Shown here piece after piece: positions 24,957 through 34,353 of a DNA stretch of 64,000 nt (position 1 is the stretch's first letter; each line of letters begins with the position of its first letter). Origin of the DNA: Nitrososphaera sp. (GTDB lineage Archaea > Thermoproteota > Nitrososphaeria > Nitrososphaerales > Nitrososphaeraceae); NCBI RefSeq assembly GCF_013388945.1, contig NZ_JACAEH010000021.1, positions 1-64,000 of the forward strand, written 5' to 3'. The position numbers and the translations under genes were made by a program. Below the pieces are notes generated by a model, which saw only the letters and a program-made list of their open reading frames with translations, searched no databases and was not told the DNA's origin.

Positions 24957-25080
24957 TGTACAGACTTCAATCGATTTAAGGCTGGCGCCGCACGGTTAGC
25001 TTGTACAAATTATAGAAAATTAGGCTGTACAAATTCACAAAACACCCGCCGCGGGGTGGAAAATATATATAAAATAACAC
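24957..25080. promoter_or_regulatory. sufB promoter region with repeated TGTACA motifs
   Basis: TGTACAAATT occurs at 25002-25011 and again at 25026-25035, 24 bases apart; a third TGTACA is at 24957-24962. AAAATATATATAAAATAAC at about 25061-25078 is a strong TATA box roughly 27 bases before sufB ATG 25098. The palindromic TGTACA cores may bind an iron- or redox-sensing regulator (inference). Confidence 0.55.
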
Positions 25081-25097
25081 CGTTATACAGGCTGCAG

Positions 25098-26498
25098 ATG
25101 ACCACAGAAGACCTGAACATGGATTATAGCAAGTATGACTTTAAGGATTCAACCGAGCTTTACGTTTACCTGAGCAAGAAGGGGCTCTCCCGTGGCACCG
25201 TCGAGGAGATAAGCAAGATGAAGGGCGAGCCTGACTGGATGCGAGATTTCAGGCTCAGGTCGTATGACGTCTTCATGAGCAAGCCGATGCCGGAATGGGG
25301 TGGCGACTTGAAGAAGATCGATTTCCAGAACATCTACTACTATGCCAAGGCTTCAGAGAAGCAGGGCAAGAGCTGGGACGAAGTGCCCGAGTCTGTCAGG
25401 AACACTTTTGAAAAACTGGGCATCCCGGAGGCGGAGCGCAAGTTCCTCGCCGGCGTGGGCGCGCAGTACGAGTCTGAAGTCGTCTACCACAACCTGAGAG
25501 AGGACCTGCAGAAGCAGGGCGTGATTTTCGTCGACACAGACACCGCAGTAAAGGAGTACCCGGAGATAGTAAAGAAGCACTTTGGCAAGGTCATCCCTCC
25601 GGAGGACAACAAGTTTGCCGCGCTCAACAGCGCCGTCTGGTCCGGCGGCTCGTTCATCTACGTCCCGCCAAACGTCAAGGTAGACCTGCCGCTGCAGGCG
25701 TACTTCAGGATAAACGCGGAGAACATCGGCCAGTTTGAGCGCACGCTTATCATTGCAGACGAGGGCGCAGAGGTCCACTACATTGAAGGCTGCACCGCGC
25801 CTGTCTATTCCACTGAATCATTGCACTCTGCAGTCGTTGAACTGATCGCGAAAAAGGGCGCCAAGATACGCTACACCACAATCCAGAACTGGAGCAAGGA
25901 CGTCTACAACCTCGTGACAAAGAGGGCGTATGCCTACGAGGGCGCCAAGGTCGAGTGGATTGACGGCAACATCGGAAGCAAATTGACGATGAAGTACCCG
26001 GGCGTCTACATGCTCGGCAAGAACGCTCACGCAGAAGTTGTTTCAATCGCGTTTGCAGGCAAGGACCAGCACCAGGACGCAGGCGCAAAGGCAGTCCACC
26101 TTGCACCAAACACCACTTCAAGGATAACAAGCAAGTCAGTCAGCAAGGACTCTGGCAGGACCACCTACCGCGGCCTGCTGCATGTAGCCAAGGGCGCGAC
26201 TGGAGTCAAGTCAAACGTCAGGTGCGACGCGCTGCTTCTTGACGAAAAATCAAGGACCGATACATACCCATACATTGAGGTGAACGAGGACGACGCGACC
26301 ATCACCCACGAGGCGACGGTGGGCAAGATAGGCGAGGATCAGATATTCTACCTGATGTCGAGGGGATACTCTGAATCTGACGCGCTGTCGATGATAGTAG
26401 GCGGCTTCATCGAGCCGTTCACAAAGGAGCTCCCGATGGAGTACGCCGTCGAGCTGAACAGGCTGGTAAAGCTCGAGATGGAAGGCTCCGTCGGTTAA
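25098..26498 (+). CDS. sufB: Fe-S cluster assembly protein SufB
   Basis: This 466-residue scaffold subunit works with SufC and SufD to build Fe-S clusters. Landmarks are the N-terminal [79 protein letters not shown] and the C-terminal GFIEPF. It is nearer to bacterial SufB than to SufD. ATG 25098 is chosen because of the TATA box at -27; an ATG at 25056 falls before it. It heads the operon sufB-sufD-Rieske-sufS-sufU-wHTH protein; sufC is absent here. Confidence 0.96.
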   Translation: MTTEDLNMDYSKYDFKDSTELYVYLSKKGLSRGTVEEISKMKGEPDWMRDFRLRSYDVFMSKPMPEWGGDLKKIDFQNIYYYAKASEKQGKSWDEVPESVRNTFEKLGIPEAERKFLAGVGAQYESEVVYHNLREDLQKQGVIFVDTDTAVKEYPEIVKKHFGKVIPPEDNKFAALNSAVWSGGSFIYVPPNVKVDLPLQAYFRINAENIGQFERTLIIADEGAEVHYIEGCTAPVYSTESLHSAVVELIAKKGAKIRYTTIQNWSKDVYNLVTKRAYAYEGAKVEWIDGNIGSKLTMKYPGVYMLGKNAHAEVVSIAFAGKDQHQDAGAKAVHLAPNTTSRITSKSVSKDSGRTTYRGLLHVAKGATGVKSNVRCDALLLDEKSRTDTYPYIEVNEDDATITHEATVGKIGEDQIFYLMSRGYSESDALSMIVGGFIEPFTKELPMEYAVELNRLVKLEMEGSVG

Positions 26499-26525
26499 TC
26501 CCGCGCTTTTCTGGTGAAACGGGAC

Positions 26526-27932
26526 ATGACCACACTATCAGGCGTCAACCAAAGCCATGTAGATGCAGTGTCAAAGGGCGAGCCGGCGTGGCTCCTTCAG
26601 GCCAGAAAGGATGCACTGGCAAAGTACCTAGAGCTCCCGGCAGAAGTCTCGCCGCTTTATTCAAAGTACTCTGACGCAAACAGGATAAAACCAGAGAGCG
26701 TCCACCTTGCGACGGCCCCGGCAAAACACACGATAGCAGGCGACCTCGCAAAGAGACTCGAAGAGCTTGAAAAAGAGACAGGCATACTGCAGGTCGGCTC
26801 AGAGGCCGGCCGCGTGTTTGTAAAAGACGACGTGGCAAAAAAGGGCGTCATAGTCGCCGACATCAGGCAGGCACTTTCAAAGTACGCTGACCTTGTCAAG
26901 GCGCATGTTGATGAAAACCCGCTTGACTTTGGCGAGGACAGGTACCTTGCGCTTGAGACGGCGGCCTTCCAGTCGGGCGTCTTTGTGTACGTCCCAAGGA
27001 ACGTGGTGCTCGATGATCCGATAAGGCTGATAACCTCGCTTGCAGACGACGGCACGTCGCTTGTGTCAAGGAACATCCTCGTCGCAGAGGAAGGCACAAA
27101 AGCGACTGTGGTGCAAGAGCTGTACGCACCAGGCGCCGGCAGCGGGACGCAGCAAGGGTACTTTGAGCTCATCGAAACCTCTGTCAAGCCCAACGCACAC
27201 CTTGAAGCAGTCACCCTGCAGGCGATGGGCGCAGACACGGTGTGCGTCTCCAACAGGAAGGCGTTTGTAGAGCGGGACGGCAAGATGTCGTGGTACTCGG
27301 GGTTGTTTGGGAGCCTGCTTTCGCGCTACAGGACCGACAGCGTCATGAAGGGCGCCGGCTCGTCGGCAGAAGACATCGAGATAGTGTTTGGCGCAGGCAA
27401 CCAGTCATTTGACGTCACGTCAAACCTCATACACAACGGCCAGCACTCCAGGGGCAGGGTGCAGGTAAAGTCGGTGCTCAAGGACACCTCAAAGTCGCTG
27501 TTCAAGGGCATGATAAAGATAGGCAAGGACGGCAAGGGCACAGAGTCGTATCTGTCGGGCCACGCGATACTGCTTGACAAGGGTGCCAAGTCCGATTCCA
27601 TACCGGGCCTTGAGATCCTGACAAACGAGGTCAGGGCGACGCACTCGGCCTCTGTCGCGCAGATGGACGAGGGCCAGATATTCTATCTTATGACACGCGG
27701 GCTTTCAAGAGAAGGCGCCAAGCGCGAGATAGTGTCCGGGTTCCTCGAGCCACTTTCAAGGAAGATGGGGCCGACCATCAGGGCGTGGGTCAACTATTTG
27801 ATTGAAAACAAGTGGCAGGGCAACGCGCTGATGCTCAGGACCGACGAGGCAATGGAGCAGATACTTGAAGTGGAAAAGTCCCGCTACCGCGAGACGCAGG
27901 ACATCTTTGAGAAGCACTACAAGTACCGGTGA
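26526..27932 (+). CDS. sufD: Fe-S cluster assembly protein SufD
   Basis: This protein of about 468 residues belongs to the SufB/SufD family and forms the other half of the SufBCD scaffold. Visible are FQSGVFVYVPRNVVLDDPIR, LVSRNILVAEEGTKATVVQE, the long beta-helix and GFLEPLSRKMG. The family Cys of SufB (GCTAPVY) is not conserved here, as expected for SufD. I chose ATG 26526 since GGTGA sits eight bases upstream; a GTG at 26514 is in frame. It is 27 bases after sufB. Confidence 0.95.
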   Translation: MTTLSGVNQSHVDAVSKGEPAWLLQARKDALAKYLELPAEVSPLYSKYSDANRIKPESVHLATAPAKHTIAGDLAKRLEELEKETGILQVGSEAGRVFVKDDVAKKGVIVADIRQALSKYADLVKAHVDENPLDFGEDRYLALETAAFQSGVFVYVPRNVVLDDPIRLITSLADDGTSLVSRNILVAEEGTKATVVQELYAPGAGSGTQQGYFELIETSVKPNAHLEAVTLQAMGADTVCVSNRKAFVERDGKMSWYSGLFGSLLSRYRTDSVMKGAGSSAEDIEIVFGAGNQSFDVTSNLIHNGQHSRGRVQVKSVLKDTSKSLFKGMIKIGKDGKGTESYLSGHAILLDKGAKSDSIPGLEILTNEVRATHSASVAQMDEGQIFYLMTRGLSREGAKREIVSGFLEPLSRKMGPTIRAWVNYLIENKWQGNALMLRTDEAMEQILEVEKSRYRETQDIFEKHYKYR

Positions 27933-27936
27933 TCTA

Positions 27937-28254
27937 TTGGAGCGCTGGGTAAGGGTCTGCGACGACAAGTCGCTTGGAAACGGCGAGATGGCAGAGTTTA
28001 ACCACGGGGAAAAGAAGATCCTGGTTGCAAAAGCAAAAGGCAGGGTGTATGCCACCGACAGGATATGCACGCATGCCTACGCAGACCTTTCTACTGGTTT
28101 TATGAACGAGGACCAGTGCACAGTCACATGCCCTCTGCATCTCTCTGTTTTCAAACTCGAGAACGGCGTGCCGCAGAACCCTCCGGCAGAAGCCCCGCTT
28201 AAAACTTACAAGGTTAAAATACAGGACGCGGGAATTTACATCGATATCGGTTAA
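27937..28254 (+). CDS. Rieske-type [2Fe-2S] ferredoxin of the SUF operon
   Basis: This protein of about 105 residues has the Rieske signature Cys44-x-His46 (ICTHAYADL) and Cys65-xx-His68 (CPLHLSVF), with the NirD-like beta fold. It is a small soluble electron carrier, possibly supplying electrons for cluster assembly. The TTG start at 27937 lies only four bases after the sufD stop. It ends four bases before sufS. A Rieske protein inside SUF operons is also known from other prokaryotes. Confidence 0.9.
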   Translation: MERWVRVCDDKSLGNGEMAEFNHGEKKILVAKAKGRVYATDRICTHAYADLSTGFMNEDQCTVTCPLHLSVFKLENGVPQNPPAEAPLKTYKVKIQDAGIYIDIG

Positions 28255-28258
28255 GCCT

Positions 28259-29506
28259 ATGTTGCAAAAAGGCGTTTTTGACGTTGAGAAGATAAGGCAG
28301 GATTTCCCCATACTCCAGCGCAAGGTGATGGGAGGCAAGCCGCTTGTGTACCTTGACAACGCGGCGACCACGCAAAAGCCACTTTCAGTCATAAACGCCA
28401 TTTCTGACTATTACACAAACTACAATTCAAACATCCACCGCGCGGTCCACCAGATGGCAGAGGAAGCCACGATAGCGTACGAGGAGACGCGCAAGAAAAT
28501 AGCAAAGTTCATCAACGCCAAGTCGACTGACGAGATAATATTCACGCGCAACACGACTGAAGCCATAAACCTGGTCGCGTATTCGTGGGGCAGGGCAAAC
28601 GTGAAAAAGGACGACAGGGTCGTCATAACTGAAATCGAGCACCACTCCAACATCGTGCCCTGGCAGATACTGACGCAGGAAAAGGGCGCCAAACTGGAAT
28701 ACGTCGGGGTGGGCGACGACGGCTACCTGAAGATGCACGAGTACAGGAACTACCTTGATTCTAACAAGGTGAAATTGGTTTCAGTGTCGCAGATGTCAAA
28801 CGTGCTTGGCACGATAACCCCGGTAAACGAGATAATCAGGTCGTCGCACGAAAAGGGCATACCGGTCCTTATCGACGGCGCGCAGTCTGTCCCGCACATG
28901 CCAGTCGATGTTCAGAAGCTGGACTGCGACTTTATGGCGTTTTCTGCCCACAAGATGCTCGGCCCGACCGGCGTGGGCGTGCTTTACGTAAAGCGCGACA
29001 TTCTTGAAAAGATGCCGCCGTTCATGGGCGGTGGCGACATGATAAAGGAGGTCCACAAATATGAAACAAGATACAACGACCTGCCGTACAAGTTTGAGGG
29101 AGGCACTCCCAACATTGCAGACGTAATAGGCTTTTCTGCGGCGATCGATTATCTCGACAACCTCGGCATGGACAGGGTGCGCGAGCACGAGATAGACATA
29201 ACAAAGTACGCGCTTGACAGGATTTCCGGCGTCAAGGGCGTGACGGTCTACGGCCCGGCAAACGCAAAGGACAGGGGCGGCGTCGTTTCGTTTAACATAG
29301 GCGACATACACCCGCACGACCTTGCGACCATAATGAACGATCATGGCATCGCAATCAGGTCGGGCCACCACTGCGCGCAGGTGCTGATGGAGAGGCTCGA
29401 CGTCGCTGCAACTTCGAGGGCAAGCTTTTATATCTACAACACAAAACAAGAGGTCGACAAGTTCATTGAAGCGCTCGACGAGGCAAGGAGGCTGTTCAAG
29501 ATTTGA
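28259..29506 (+). CDS. sufS: Cysteine desulfurase SufS
   Basis: This 415-residue group II PLP enzyme takes sulfur from cysteine. The cofactor lysine is Lys232 in FSAHKMLGPTGVGVLY, with HHSNIVPWQ upstream and the persulfide-forming Cys372 in SGHHCAQ. YLDNAATTQKP is the N-terminal signature. It would pass sulfur to SufU encoded next. The start is ATG, four bases after the Rieske gene; its stop overlaps the sufU TTG start. Confidence 0.96.
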   Translation: MLQKGVFDVEKIRQDFPILQRKVMGGKPLVYLDNAATTQKPLSVINAISDYYTNYNSNIHRAVHQMAEEATIAYEETRKKIAKFINAKSTDEIIFTRNTTEAINLVAYSWGRANVKKDDRVVITEIEHHSNIVPWQILTQEKGAKLEYVGVGDDGYLKMHEYRNYLDSNKVKLVSVSQMSNVLGTITPVNEIIRSSHEKGIPVLIDGAQSVPHMPVDVQKLDCDFMAFSAHKMLGPTGVGVLYVKRDILEKMPPFMGGGDMIKEVHKYETRYNDLPYKFEGGTPNIADVIGFSAAIDYLDNLGMDRVREHEIDITKYALDRISGVKGVTVYGPANAKDRGGVVSFNIGDIHPHDLATIMNDHGIAIRSGHHCAQVLMERLDVAATSRASFYIYNTKQEVDKFIEALDEARRLFKI

Positions 29507-29931
29507 GTGACGACATTTACCGCGAGATAATACTCGATCATTACAGGAACCCGCGCAACAAGGGCAAGATGGCCGAGGCGGATGTCAGCATCCACGACTC
29601 CAACCCGCTCTGCGGCGACGAGATAGACATCCACCTAAAGGTAGATGGTGACAAGATAAAGGACATCAAGTTTGAAGGGCGCGGCTGCGCAATCAGCCAG
29701 GCAAGCGCGTCCATGCTGACTGAAATGGTGATGAACAAGCCGCTCACGTCGGTCAAGGACCTGACAAAGGACGACATACTTGAAAACATCGGCCTCATGA
29801 ACCTCGGCCCGGCTAGGATCAAGTGCGCGCTCTTGTCGCTCAAGGTTCTGAAACTTGGCATGGTCAAATACTACGCCGATCGCGACCCTGATTCGGCAAA
29901 GAAGCTCCAGGAAGACAGCCGGACGCTTTAG
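29503..29931 (+). CDS. sufU: SufU/IscU-type Fe-S scaffold or sulfur-transfer protein
   Basis: This 142-residue protein has three ligand cysteines: Cys37 (NPLCGDE), Cys62 (GRGCAISQAS) and Cys108 (RIKCALLSL), in the SufU arrangement. The start is TTG overlapping the sufS stop (TTGA). SufU normally takes sulfur from SufS; in archaea it may act as scaffold. Length is normal. Confidence 0.93.
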   Translation: MSDDIYREIILDHYRNPRNKGKMAEADVSIHDSNPLCGDEIDIHLKVDGDKIKDIKFEGRGCAISQASASMLTEMVMNKPLTSVKDLTKDDILENIGLMNLGPARIKCALLSLKVLKLGMVKYYADRDPDSAKKLQEDSRTL

Positions 29932-29933
29932 GC

Positions 29934-30278
29934 ATGTCGTCGCCAAAGGTGAGCAGGCAGGACATTCGCAGGATAATCTCTGACAACTTCAACGCGACTG
30001 ACATCAGGTTCTCAAACGACGAGATACTGGAGCACCTCAACGAGACCGAGCGCTACAAGGGAATGAACCTGGACGTGCTCGACTTTGAAGACGTGCTCTT
30101 GGAGATGGAGCAGACGGGGTTTTTGCGCCCCATTGCGCAGAATTTCAACACGCGCTACTACAAGATAATGACGGACCTTGAAGAAAAGACCTGCAAGGAT
30201 TGTAACATCAAGTCGTGGTTTGCAGAGGCCGAGGAGCCGAAAAAGTGCCCTGCTTGCGGCTCTTCAAACCTGTCCTAG
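29934..30278 (+). CDS. Winged-helix plus zinc-ribbon protein at the end of the SUF operon
   Basis: This 114-residue protein has an N-terminal helical wHTH-like segment (RRIISDNFNATDIRFSNDEI to EMEQTGFLRPIAQN). It ends with a zinc ribbon, CKDCNIKSWFAEAEEPKKCP-ACGS, with two CxxC pairs. It lies two bases after sufU and is cotranscribed. A regulator of the operon or a cluster-binding helper is possible; neither is proved. It converges with the minus-strand wHTH gene and overlaps by four bases. Confidence 0.75.
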   Translation: MSSPKVSRQDIRRIISDNFNATDIRFSNDEILEHLNETERYKGMNLDVLDFEDVLLEMEQTGFLRPIAQNFNTRYYKIMTDLEEKTCKDCNIKSWFAEAEEPKKCPACGSSNLS

Positions 30279-30550
30279 AGGCCCACGCTTTCTATCAGGG
30301 TTATCAACTCGTCGTACTGCTGGACGAACTTTCTTCCTTTTTCAGTTATGGTGAGCAGGCCGTCTTGTGTGCGCTGTATCATACCCTTGCCTTCCATCTC
30401 CTCAAAGTGGTTGACCATCTTGTCGTACGAGAGCCTCGAGTAGTGCTGTATGCGGGTCGGCCGCGCGTCGCCGTTTCTGAACGTGTCCTCCTCTATTGCG
30501 CACAGTATGTCGTAATACAATTGCAGGCGGTGGCGCTTCTCATGCCTCAA
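30275..30550 (-). CDS. Winged-helix regulator (HTH_45-like)
   Basis: This protein of about 91 residues carries HRLQLYYDILCAIEED, YSRLSYDKMVNHFEEMEGKG and LLTITEKGRKFVQQY. This is the archaeal HTH_45-type winged helix that binds DNA as a dimer. The TTG start at 30550 overlaps the end of the membrane-protein gene by 11 bases, so the two are probably cotranscribed. A longer frame to 30619 lies inside that gene and is unlikely. Its target is unknown. Confidence 0.7.
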   Translation of the reverse strand: MRHEKRHRLQLYYDILCAIEEDTFRNGDARPTRIQHYSRLSYDKMVNHFEEMEGKGMIQRTQDGLLTITEKGRKFVQQYDELITLIESVGL

Positions 30551-31343
30551 TTTCCAGGTCCCTCCTCCTTGCCTGCGCCATCCTGATTGCGTGGCGCATC
30601 GCGTATACGAGCAGAGCAAGCCCTGCGACCCTGACTACAAGCGAGCCGGCAAACGCGACGCTGCTGTTGTCAAAGTAGGTGAGCACAAGCGAGTACTGCT
30701 CAAGCGACAAAAGTGCAAACGCTGCAGGCGCGTACAGTAATTTCGCATTAGCAGACTTGACAAGCGAGATTATCGCGCTCTTGAATATGTAGCCAAGCAC
30801 CGCAATGTTGAACACCGTCATGACAAAGCTCAGGTCTGCAAGCCGGGGGTAGTTAAAGTAGGGCGACGAGACAAAGGCCGACGACGGGATTATGAACGAG
30901 ACTGCCACCATGAGCATCGGGAGCACCGCAACCAGCATGTGCCGGGGCCTGTAGCGCGTAACTGCAGCATCTTCCCTGGCAATGCTGTTCTTGAAGTGGT
31001 ACGACAGCGCTATCAGCGTGATGCCTTCTGCCTGCAGAATTATCTGCATCCAGAAAAACGCGGGGTGCAATAGCGCATCGCCTGCGTACGCCCAGCCGGC
31101 GAACTGGAAAAAGTACGACAGCCCAAGGAACGCAAACCCTGTGGGAAACCCGAGCAGGTATCCAAAGCCTGAAAAAGAGTAGGACTTGAAGAAATACCTG
31201 GCAATAAGAAACGACGCCGACACGGACACTGCCATGACGACGAGCGCGACTGCAGGGGCCACACTCGGGTCCATGAGAACGAACGGGTTGAGGATGTTCG
31301 GGTTCTGCAGCTCCGGCATCTCTGCTACAGGGTATATTGGCAA
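30540..31343 (-). CDS. Polytopic membrane protein (about seven helices)
   Basis: This 267-residue protein has seven hydrophobic segments, near residues 30-48, 57-77, 88-108, 136-155, 171-192, 203-222 and 230-250. Charged loops such as KNSIAREDAAVTRYRPRH lie between them. No motif identifies a function. TTG 31343 is the assumed start; ATG a few codons downstream (MPELQNP) is an alternative. The following wHTH gene overlaps its end. Confidence 0.75.
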   Translation of the reverse strand: MPIYPVAEMPELQNPNILNPFVLMDPSVAPAVALVVMAVSVSASFLIARYFFKSYSFSGFGYLLGFPTGFAFLGLSYFFQFAGWAYAGDALLHPAFFWMQIILQAEGITLIALSYHFKNSIAREDAAVTRYRPRHMLVAVLPMLMVAVSFIIPSSAFVSSPYFNYPRLADLSFVMTVFNIAVLGYIFKSAIISLVKSANAKLLYAPAAFALLSLEQYSLVLTYFDNSSVAFAGSLVVRVAGLALLVYAMRHAIRMAQARRRDLEIEA

Positions 31344-31438
31344 AACTGTCCAAATAACGTTGCTCCCCTTAAGGGAGTCCCTTGTGTGAATCCATCAGGT
31401 GAGCAAGCAATAAAATCGATAATCTGGAAAAAACATCG

Positions 31439-32488
31439 ATGGCAAGAACTAGCATAGCCGCAGTAGCTATAGGCGCAATATTCGTATCAGGCCTGCTTGG
31501 CGCAAACGCGGCGCAGGCCGCGCAGATAAACGCGTTTTTGATACCAGAGCACGACGAGGGCTATGCCAAGTTCATGGGACTGAAGTTCATCCAGATAAAA
31601 TACCCGCAAGGTAGCGACGTTGCAAACGTGTTTGACGGTGTGAACCAAAAGATCGAGTTCACAGTGCCGCTAACAGCAGAACAGTTGCAGCAGGTAAACA
31701 AGGCGCTTATTGAGAGCAACAGCCCTATGCAGCTTGCAAACGCAAACGTAACATACTCTGGCACCATCAGGGGCTCGCACGACACGCTCACCCTTGCGTA
31801 CAGGACCGAGCTTGACGCGCTTGTGTCCGGATACGTCCTTAACCGGTCTGACAACAGCACGGAAACAATCCTTGTCGACTCGAACTGGCGCGGGTTTGTC
31901 ATCGAAGGGCCGGTGATAGTGGATGCTGAACAGCATGGGCAGGTGAACGTGAACGAGCCCATTGGTTTGCTGCAGGCGGCGTTCCCCGAGTTTGCGCAGA
32001 AATTGATGGACGCAAACTCTGAAACAAAAGCGATAATGACAGAGCCTATACTTGACTTTGGCGACATCGGCAGGATGCCACTTGAAAGGTGGCACATACT
32101 CTTTGACCCGACTATAAGCCAGGCAAGCGTCAAGGGCGTGATAAACACCGACATCGGCAGGGCAAAGGTGCTCTCGGTCTACTCGCTTGGCGAGTGCAGC
32201 ATAAGGGAAGGCTGCCCCGAGCCGAGGGAGGCAGACTCGACTGCGAGCATCGACGGCAGCGACCTGAGGGTGCACATCTCGACTCCCCAGCCAAACGCGC
32301 AGATAGAGATAGCAGGCTACACCACGCTTGAGACAAAGCCTGAAAACGGCGACCTGGAGGTGATAGGCGTCAACCTCGACCAGCAGGGCACAGTTGGTCC
32401 ACCACTGTTCACGATGCAGGTGCTCCTCATACTGGGAGGGATGATGGGCGCAGTGGCGGTAATAGTGCTGTACAAGGCAAGGAAATAG
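31439..32488 (+). CDS. Exported protein with C-terminal membrane anchor
   Basis: This 349-residue protein has a Sec signal (residues 1-27, ending QAAQA) and a large outside beta-rich domain with EHDEGYAKFMGLKFIQIKYP and a Cys pair (GECSIREGCPE). A single C-terminal helix (MQVLLILGGMMGAVAVIVLY) precedes KARK. It is anchored to the outer membrane face. AAGCAATAAAATCG lies about 27 bases before ATG. A family common in thaumarchaea is likely, but function is unknown. Confidence 0.78.
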   Translation: MARTSIAAVAIGAIFVSGLLGANAAQAAQINAFLIPEHDEGYAKFMGLKFIQIKYPQGSDVANVFDGVNQKIEFTVPLTAEQLQQVNKALIESNSPMQLANANVTYSGTIRGSHDTLTLAYRTELDALVSGYVLNRSDNSTETILVDSNWRGFVIEGPVIVDAEQHGQVNVNEPIGLLQAAFPEFAQKLMDANSETKAIMTEPILDFGDIGRMPLERWHILFDPTISQASVKGVINTDIGRAKVLSVYSLGECSIREGCPEPREADSTASIDGSDLRVHISTPQPNAQIEIAGYTTLETKPENGDLEVIGVNLDQQGTVGPPLFTMQVLLILGGMMGAVAVIVLYKARK

Positions 32489-32525
32489 GAAACAGTTAAA
32501 CGCCAACTTTCCGTGGCTCTGGCTG

Positions 32526-33233
32526 TTGCAAGAGCCAAGCCCTCCGTGGCTGTTCCGCCTGCGCACAGGCAAGTTTGCGGCGTTTGTCGCCGTGTTCGTG
32601 GCGTTCAGCGTCATAGTCGCGTCCGGAGCGACAGCCGGCATAGACGACCCTGTGAACAGGTACGCGCAGTCGATACAGGGCAACCCAGCGCTTGACGTGC
32701 TCATGATAGCGATAACCACCACGGGCGACGTGAGCACGCTCTTTGTGTTTGCGATAATAATCACGATAATCAGGCGCACGCGCAAGGCAGGCATGATCTT
32801 TCTGATAGCAATAGTGGTGCTTGCAATAGTGACGATGTACATGAAGCCGTTTTTCGGGAGGGCCGTCCCGCCGTACGCCTTTGTCCCGGGCGTAGAACTT
32901 CCAGAGAATTTCAACATCGAGACTGACAGCCTTGCGCCTTTTGCGGCAGGCTTTTCGTACCCATCGGGGCACGCGTCCCGCGCAACCGCGCTTGCGTTCC
33001 TGGTCGGCTACTTGCTGTACAGAAAGGCGCGGTGGGCCGGCTATGCTGTCTGGGCTTTTCCGGTGATTATAGGGATTTCCCGCGTGTATGTGCAGCAGCA
33101 CTACCCGATGGACGTCATTGGAGGATTCTTGATAGGAGTCGTCGTTTCGGCTGTTCTTGCAAACACGATGAAGATACAAGTGCCCTTCCAGATGTCGCGG
33201 TTCAAGGGAAAAGAGGACGAGCAGAAAGCGTAG
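32526..33233 (+). CDS. PAP2-type membrane phosphatase
   Basis: This 235-residue membrane protein has the three-part PAP2 signature: KPFFGRAVPP, YPSGHASRATA and SRVYVQQHYPMDVIGG. Its five to six helices include FAAFVAVFVAFSVIVA and GFLIGVVVSAVLAN. It probably dephosphorylates an isoprenoid or lipid phosphate. The TTG start at 32526 is assumed. It follows the exported protein with a 37-base gap and could be cotranscribed. Confidence 0.9.
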   Translation: MQEPSPPWLFRLRTGKFAAFVAVFVAFSVIVASGATAGIDDPVNRYAQSIQGNPALDVLMIAITTTGDVSTLFVFAIIITIIRRTRKAGMIFLIAIVVLAIVTMYMKPFFGRAVPPYAFVPGVELPENFNIETDSLAPFAAGFSYPSGHASRATALAFLVGYLLYRKARWAGYAVWAFPVIIGISRVYVQQHYPMDVIGGFLIGVVVSAVLANTMKIQVPFQMSRFKGKEDEQKA

Positions 33234-33446
33234 AGGGAGGGAGGGGGGTCGTTTCCAGTGGAAAAGCCCCCGGAATTATTAGTTCTTTAATACTTGATAA
33301 ATACAGGTTACTGAAGCGCGGCAGGAAATGGTCTAAGATACATTTCTTAAATAAATACCTGGCGTACTATCCTGTAGAAAAAGAAGGTGCCAGCTTTTTC
33401 GCTGGACTTTCACGGGATTCTGTAGTCTTTCTGCCTATGACCCGAC
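33234..33446. other. Gene-free stretch
   Basis: The region starts with a G-rich run, then AT-rich sequence with TATA-like CTTAAATAAATACC (33347-33359), and a short hairpin CCAGC/GCTGG around 33390-33405 that may terminate one of the converging genes. I see no convincing gene in it. Confidence 0.4.
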
Positions 33447-34136
33447 CTACGGAGTGGTGCTGTACGACCAGTTGACCGTGAGGCTCTTTATCCCGTATGT
33501 CAGATCCTTGAAGTTCGACTGCGTGTTGGGCGACGCAGGCGCACCTGAGCTGGCTCCGCCCACAGCCTTGACTACCACGCATGCGTTTCCGCCCGTCACA
33601 TTTATTCCGCCTCCCATGCCCGTGTTGACGGAGTGGTTTGACCATGTCACAGGGTTTGGAGAGGTCATTGAATTCTTTGACTGGGAGAACAGCAGGACCT
33701 GGGTGCTGGCATTCGTGCTCGGCAGAGTGTTGGGGGACGGACACGCCGCGCCGTTTATCCATGCGGTAACAACAATGTTCGATCCTTTGCTAGTATCGCT
33801 ACTGCCATCCTGCAGCAGGCCAGTGATTTGCGCGCTGGCTGACGTGATTCTTACATTGTAGGCATTTGACGGCAGGGTGATCGGTGTGTAGACAGCCGCG
33901 GTGGCATAGATATCGGATCCGGTGCCTCCACGGTTCGCATACACTTTCACGTAATTGGAACCATAGCTTGCAGAGGTGTCTGTTTGTGTTGCGCTGTTGT
34001 AGCCGTACGTGAAGGAGGTGACCGTCCCTCCGGGCGCGTATGCGGGCTTTATTCCAAGGCTGATTGTTGCAAATACCAGCACTGCGACTGCAGGTATCAG
34101 CAAAATCATCTTTCGTCCGTTTACTTGAGTAGACAT
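33447..34136 (-). CDS. Exported beta-rich protein
   Basis: This protein of about 229 residues has an N-terminal signal/anchor (residues 9-33, MILLIPAVAVLVFATISLGI, then KPAYA). Its Ser/Thr/Asn-rich body carries many N-x-S/T sequons and a Cys pair (NGAACPS, NACVVV). The composition suggests a secreted or S-layer-associated protein with beta-sandwich fold. ATG 34136 has ATTATATAG about 27 bases upstream, so upstream in-frame codons were rejected. Function unknown. Confidence 0.75.
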   Translation of the reverse strand: MSTQVNGRKMILLIPAVAVLVFATISLGIKPAYAPGGTVTSFTYGYNSATQTDTSASYGSNYVKVYANRGGTGSDIYATAAVYTPITLPSNAYNVRITSASAQITGLLQDGSSDTSKGSNIVVTAWINGAACPSPNTLPSTNASTQVLLFSQSKNSMTSPNPVTWSNHSVNTGMGGGINVTGGNACVVVKAVGGASSGAPASPNTQSNFKDLTYGIKSLTVNWSYSTTP

Positions 34137-34353
34137 AAAGTCCCTTATTATGGAGACATTATATAGTTTATGATAATAGTTGGGATCTTCTATGACATTA
34201 GCATACTTTGGTATATTTATGAGCTTTATGCCCTTTTTATGATCCCGCATGCGTGAGTCATGCTGTGATAGCGAATGGATGCAGACAGCAGGGAGTTTCC
34301 GGCTTACCCTTTGACCAGTCACCGGTTTATCGAAAAGGCGCTCGGCGTGAACT
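34137..34353. other. Gene-free stretch
   Basis: This stretch holds the AT-rich promoter of the exported-protein gene (34143-34240) and about 80 bases beyond it without a recognisable gene or RNA. A plus-strand frame from 34275 runs into the opposite-strand gene and is probably chance. Confidence 0.4.
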
